Assembly: GCF_037975245.1 (NCBI RefSeq)
Contig: NC_092564.1
Coordinates: 16,880,984-16,944,983, forward strand
Length of the DNA stretch: 64,000 bases
Direction: 5' to 3'
DNA from: Apostichopus japonicus
Lineage: Eukaryota; Echinodermata; Holothuroidea; Aspidochirotida; Stichopodidae
This document shows positions 60,601 to 64,000 of the stretch, one piece after another. The position numbers and the translations under genes are program-made. The stretch's first letter is position 1, and every line of letters starts with the position of its first letter. The notes beneath the pieces are model-generated. The model saw only the letters and a list, made by a program, of their open reading frames with translations. It searched no databases and had not been told where the DNA came from.

Positions 60601-62535
60601 CCTATTGGCCGTCACCCCAAAAAAAAAAGTTTAGCAAAAAAAAAAAAAAAATTGATGACGACCTTTATGTGAGATGTCGGTGATCGCTCAACCCCCCCTT
60701 CCCCCTCCCGTATGCTTTATTTTTTGTTTGCCAAAAAAAGGTTCTGGCGAAGTTCGGCGGCATAATAGTTTTAGAAACATAGATGGTAATTGTGTTTGTA
60801 TTATCACTATAAACACTAAGTGACATGCCAGCCATACTAAATTGTGCATTTTGTGTCCATATTTACTGGAAATGTTGCTTATTATTAAGGTCGAAAAATG
60901 GATCACATATGGCACCATTTTGCATTTCAGCCCTTCTTCGAAAGCAAAAATTGTCCACCCCTCCCCTTAGACCCATCCCCCAGGACGGCGATCATTCATA
61001 TCTGACCCCCCCCCCCTAGTGGAAAATCCTGGATACGCCCCTGATAATTATTTCAAAGAAAAAGACGCGTTTCATAATACCGTAATAAGTGAAATATCAC
61101 GTAGTGAACTTGAATAGGGAGGGATACATGAGTAGCGTTATGCAATTGTAGCTGTAGGCCTTTATATCCAAATCGGAATAATCCAGAACGTTTTACTAAC
61201 ATTTGATGCTTAATAATGTCATCTTCCGAGTGAAATACTTACCGTACGATCGATTTCTTCCGGATAGACCATATTACCAGTAGCGCAATGACCACCAAGA
61301 GAACGGCTGGTAGAGTCACCAATATAACTACATTTGGACCCGTCTGGGTATCCCTTGGTGGTACTGACTGCAGGGCGAACGTGGACGTTGGTATCTCTCC
61401 CGTCGAGAGCAAAGGCGTGGTTCTACTGGTGACCGAAGTAGAGGTACTCGAATGCACTGTTGTTATCATCGATGTAAAAGTTTCATCTCGTGTAGTTGTG
61501 GGGGCAGTCGTTGATACCCTATTCATCGTCGTCTCATCATCATTCCGACTGTCATCGACATCGTCACCACGTCTACGTTCACTGTAATTGAGAAAAGAGG
61601 ACAAACACCATGAACAGCTTATGCTTATAAATTTCTATTTAGTCCGTTACGGGTCCCCCGTAAGGTGTTTAGTGCCAAGACCGGAAATTGACAAATGATT
61701 TTTGTTGTGATGTAATGAAAATGATAAAAAAGGCGTATTTATATTTCTATGAAAGCGTTCCAGATGTGCTTGTCTCATAGACCTGTAGATTTTCTTATTA
61801 TTTAGGCCTTCGTGATCAATATTATAATATACAACAAGGATGTGTTTGGATTTTTTTTTGGCATCTATATCAAAAAATGCCTGACAGGTTGGAGAGAGGA
61901 GCTGCGTTTTCCCACCTCTTACATTAACTTAAAAAAGAAGCGACGTTAGATTGATTGTCTATTTGTACGAATATAGAATTTCTTTACTAGTATGTAAATA
62001 CCACACTAGTAAGAGACGTTAAACTCGCAAAGAAGCAACGAGATGACATCACAATCCAAATATTGTGATCCAGTAAATGAAGTTTTATCATGCAACAAAG
62101 TCGAAATAAGTTAACAAGCACCCGTGTAACGTTAGACACAAAGTATTAATTAAGCCGTGGGATGGGGGTTTGGGGGGGGGAGGGGTTCATCTAACCGTAT
62201 GTACTATGTTCTTTTATTTTAATGCTGTAGTAGTATGTACGACGTAAGAAGTATTTCTTAATATGTTGGAATTATTACTACGTTTTCCGCGCGAGGAGCA
62301 AATGTAACAAATTGGAAATTTTAAACTTATGGATATAGGCCTACTTATAGAAAGTTGTACGTTTACGCAATCCATCTTTCGAACGCTCTGTTGCAATACT
62401 CAATAGGATAGAAAGGCATACCAAGTAGCTACAATTTTTACCAATCTTTAATTTATTAACATATTTTACTCACTCTGATCTATTAATACCGCCACCAATA
62501 GACTCTTCCCTTCCCTTCTTTCTGCCTTTCTTCAT
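57638..62535 (-). CDS. Single-pass membrane protein with ITAM-like, YDxL-rich tail, copy 2
   Basis: The exons in transcript order are 62535-62474, 61581-61243, 59410-59352 and 58332-57638. They join in phase to give 1155 nt, 384 aa. Residues about 38-100 are Thr/Ser-rich (mucin-like). A membrane helix lies at about 104-127 (VVILVTLPAVLLVVIALLVI), then RKK. The tail of about 250 residues has a dozen Tyr motifs: YEEV, YQTL, YDQV, YDRL, YDIL, YSTL, YDKL (twice), YDSL, YSHI and others. Tyr240 and Tyr252 form YDRLNLTSESTSYDIL, which is exactly YxxL-x8-YxxL, the ITAM spacing. GVSQ.DVI..NEYS occurs twice (residues 266-278, 366-378), an internal duplication. The start ATG at 62535 gives a basic, non-hydrophobic N-terminus (MKKGRKKGREES) with no signal peptide. 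Either this is a type III protein or the true 5' exon is elsewhere. The function is not known; a phosphotyrosine-signalling role is inferred from motifs. Confidence 0.75.
58028..58075 (-). other. ITAM-like motif in tyrosine-tail copy 2
   Basis: The codons for YDRLNLTSESTSYDIL. The two YxxL/I boxes are eight residues apart, within the 6-8 window that lets tandem SH2 kinases (Syk/ZAP-70 type) bind both phosphotyrosines. Other Tyr pairs in this tail are ten residues apart, just outside the window. Confidence 0.75.
60258..60330. repeat. 34-bp tandem duplication
   Basis: GTGGTTAGGAAACTCAATGA followed by TCAAATTCGTTCAA is present twice in direct succession. It lies in an intron of tyrosine-tail copy 2. 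Confidence 0.9.
60559..61043. mobile_element. CAGGGGCGTA-type MITE (485 bp) in the intron of tyrosine-tail copy 2
   Basis: The ends CAGGGGCGTATCCAGG and CCTGGATACGCCCCTG form a perfect 16-bp inverted repeat. Only a 5-bp direct repeat, ATAAT, flanks it (60554-60558, 61044-61048), not the 8 bp of the other hAT-like elements. Poly-G and poly-C tracts lie next to both ends. The right end is about 200 bp from the membrane-exon donor. Confidence 0.85.
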
Positions 62536-64000
62536 GTTGTTGTCAATTCCTTTGCGAAATCACTATACAATACAGAACTTTGTGTAGTACATTAAAGATA
62601 TTCACGTGTACGTTACTAGTCGGTTTCTGACTATAGTGGCTTTATACTGCGTAAAAGGTGGTAGGCAGCTACTTGATATATTATGTCAAGCACTATTGCA
62701 GAGTAATCACTACTTCACATCCGTTTGGAAAGAGAAAAATTCGTATATTGACGGAAATGAATCATGGAAAACCTTTTTTAAAGTGTATATATACGTAAGA
62801 AAGGGTATAGCAGGAGTATGTATCCTCATATTGCCAAAGCGAAAGTTCACGATTAATTGTCTGTTGGTGAAAGCTACCGGGAATCTTAGGAACCCTCATA
62901 TCTTGCCAAAATATAGAATTCAACTTTATAAGAACTTTTTCATCTACCGTGCTGCAATTTACATTAAATTTGGTAATTTGGAACCTTTCATTTAATTTTT
63001 ACTAATTGTTTCACCTAGTTCTAGTAATGTACATAGTTTTAACGCTTTCTTGATGTGCAATCATTTCAACATCTTATCTATCATGGTTTTCATATTTATT
63101 TATTTTTAGTTTGACATGTGTACTCCTTTTTTATAAATACGCTATATTTATAGTGGTTTCAATAAATGAAATGAAAACAAAACAAACATAGTATAATAGG
63201 ATATGAGTAGTACATTGTGCGTACCACGCGAAAAAAACCCTACCTTTACACCAATCATTCCTCTTTATTCTCTGAAGACTTTACAAATTGTATTTACAAA
63301 AAATGGCAACTATTAAACTTTTATTAGAAAAGAAGATTGTAAATGTGAAATACTTAAGTTTAATCCCCCCCCCCCCCCGGCCGCGGTTGCTAATTTAACC
63401 ACCTATTTCTCTCTAGCCGTATCTCTATATCCCTTTGAATGTTTGTTTCTGTTCTTACATATATAGGGTAAGCTGTAAAAAACCTAGAAATTATTTGCGT
63501 GCTTTTTATGTTGCTATTCTGTAACAATTTGCACAATAGTGTGGATTGCCTTTGATATATTATTCAAAATAGATATTTGGTGACACCAATATTCCTGCTC
63601 AAAATTAGTTATTAGCCGTTCAGCTATATATCCCAACAATGATGTGGGTCCATCTAATGTTACGTATATACTATTTATAAAGATAATCATACTGCAACAA
63701 AAAAAAGGTTAGCTTTAAGCATGAACAAAACATCAAGTCTGCTACAAACATTATAAACATATATGTTTGTATTTAATAGTATTTACATATGATACAAATA
63801 TTATGATACAAATAATATTAGATACAAATATTATTAGATACAAATAATATTTTCACTACGGTGATTATGTGAGTTTAATTGCTTCAAGAAAAACAAAATT
63901 ATTTAGTCGGCTGTTATGCCATGGTAACATCATTCCTTCCCGGCCCTGTTGCCAGATGCTTTCACAAAATATCACCAAATTTGAAAAGAAAATCATGTCT
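62536..64000. other. No gene recognised; AT-rich flank
   Basis: Upstream of the putative start of tyrosine-tail copy 2. I found no convincing signal-peptide exon, although one could be here or beyond the window. A short AT repeat of units like GATACAAATATTA lies at about 63787-63853, and a poly-C tract at about 63365-63378. Confidence 0.4.

Noticed and set aside
1-64000. CRISPR arrays, operons, bacterial promoters or plasmid features
   Set aside because: The window is eukaryotic; no spaced identical short repeats or polycistronic coding were seen.

Overview
This is an intron-rich eukaryotic nuclear window: AT-rich, with GT-AG introns, long introns and intergenic spaces, microsatellites, tRNA-derived SINEs and many short DNA transposons. 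The gene content (an LEDGF/HRP2-type IBD protein, omega-class glutathione transferases, a 2-hydroxyacid oxidase, and single-pass membrane proteins with tyrosine-rich tails) and the repeat types suggest an invertebrate deuterostome. An echinoderm, perhaps a sea cucumber, is plausible, but this is inference, not proof. All gene models below were assembled by hand from splice signals and reading-phase consistency.

Layout. (1) About 2.1-6.8 kb, plus strand: 3' part of an IBD-domain gene (PSIP1/LEDGF-HDGFL2 family). Its 5' exons (PWWP expected) are not found here, and a probable 3' UTR of about 3 kb follows. (2) 10.3-13.2 kb: a cluster of hAT-type MITEs, one nested in another. (3) 14.9-24.0 kb and 30.0-34.5 kb, minus strand: two tandem GST-omega genes with identical five-exon CDS lengths (31/106/226/121/245 nt, 242 aa each). 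The 4.6-kb intron 2 of the first holds nested transposons, a perfect hairpin and a tandem repeat. (4) 34.65-35.3 kb: an AT-rich element with long inverted ends. (5) 39.0-47.3 kb, plus strand: an eight-exon 2-hydroxyacid oxidase (380 aa), with several altered positions in usually conserved motifs and no visible PTS1. (6) 48.6-51.8 kb and 57.6-62.5 kb, minus strand: two tandem paralogues for single-pass membrane proteins. Each has a short Ser/Thr-rich ectodomain, one membrane helix and a long tail with repeated YxxL/YDxL motifs; the second contains a canonically spaced ITAM-like pair. (7) Between those two: a Penelope-like GIY-YIG remnant beside a giant hairpin, a SINE, a telomere-repeat-bearing MITE, an orphan candidate exon and an AAC-rich stretch.

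The most striking points are the tandem ITAM-like receptor-type genes and the repeat landscape. At least eleven short elements have matching 8-bp target duplications. One internal module of about 150 bp recurs inside elements with four different terminal sequences. A SINE also abuts a coding exon's 3' splice site.
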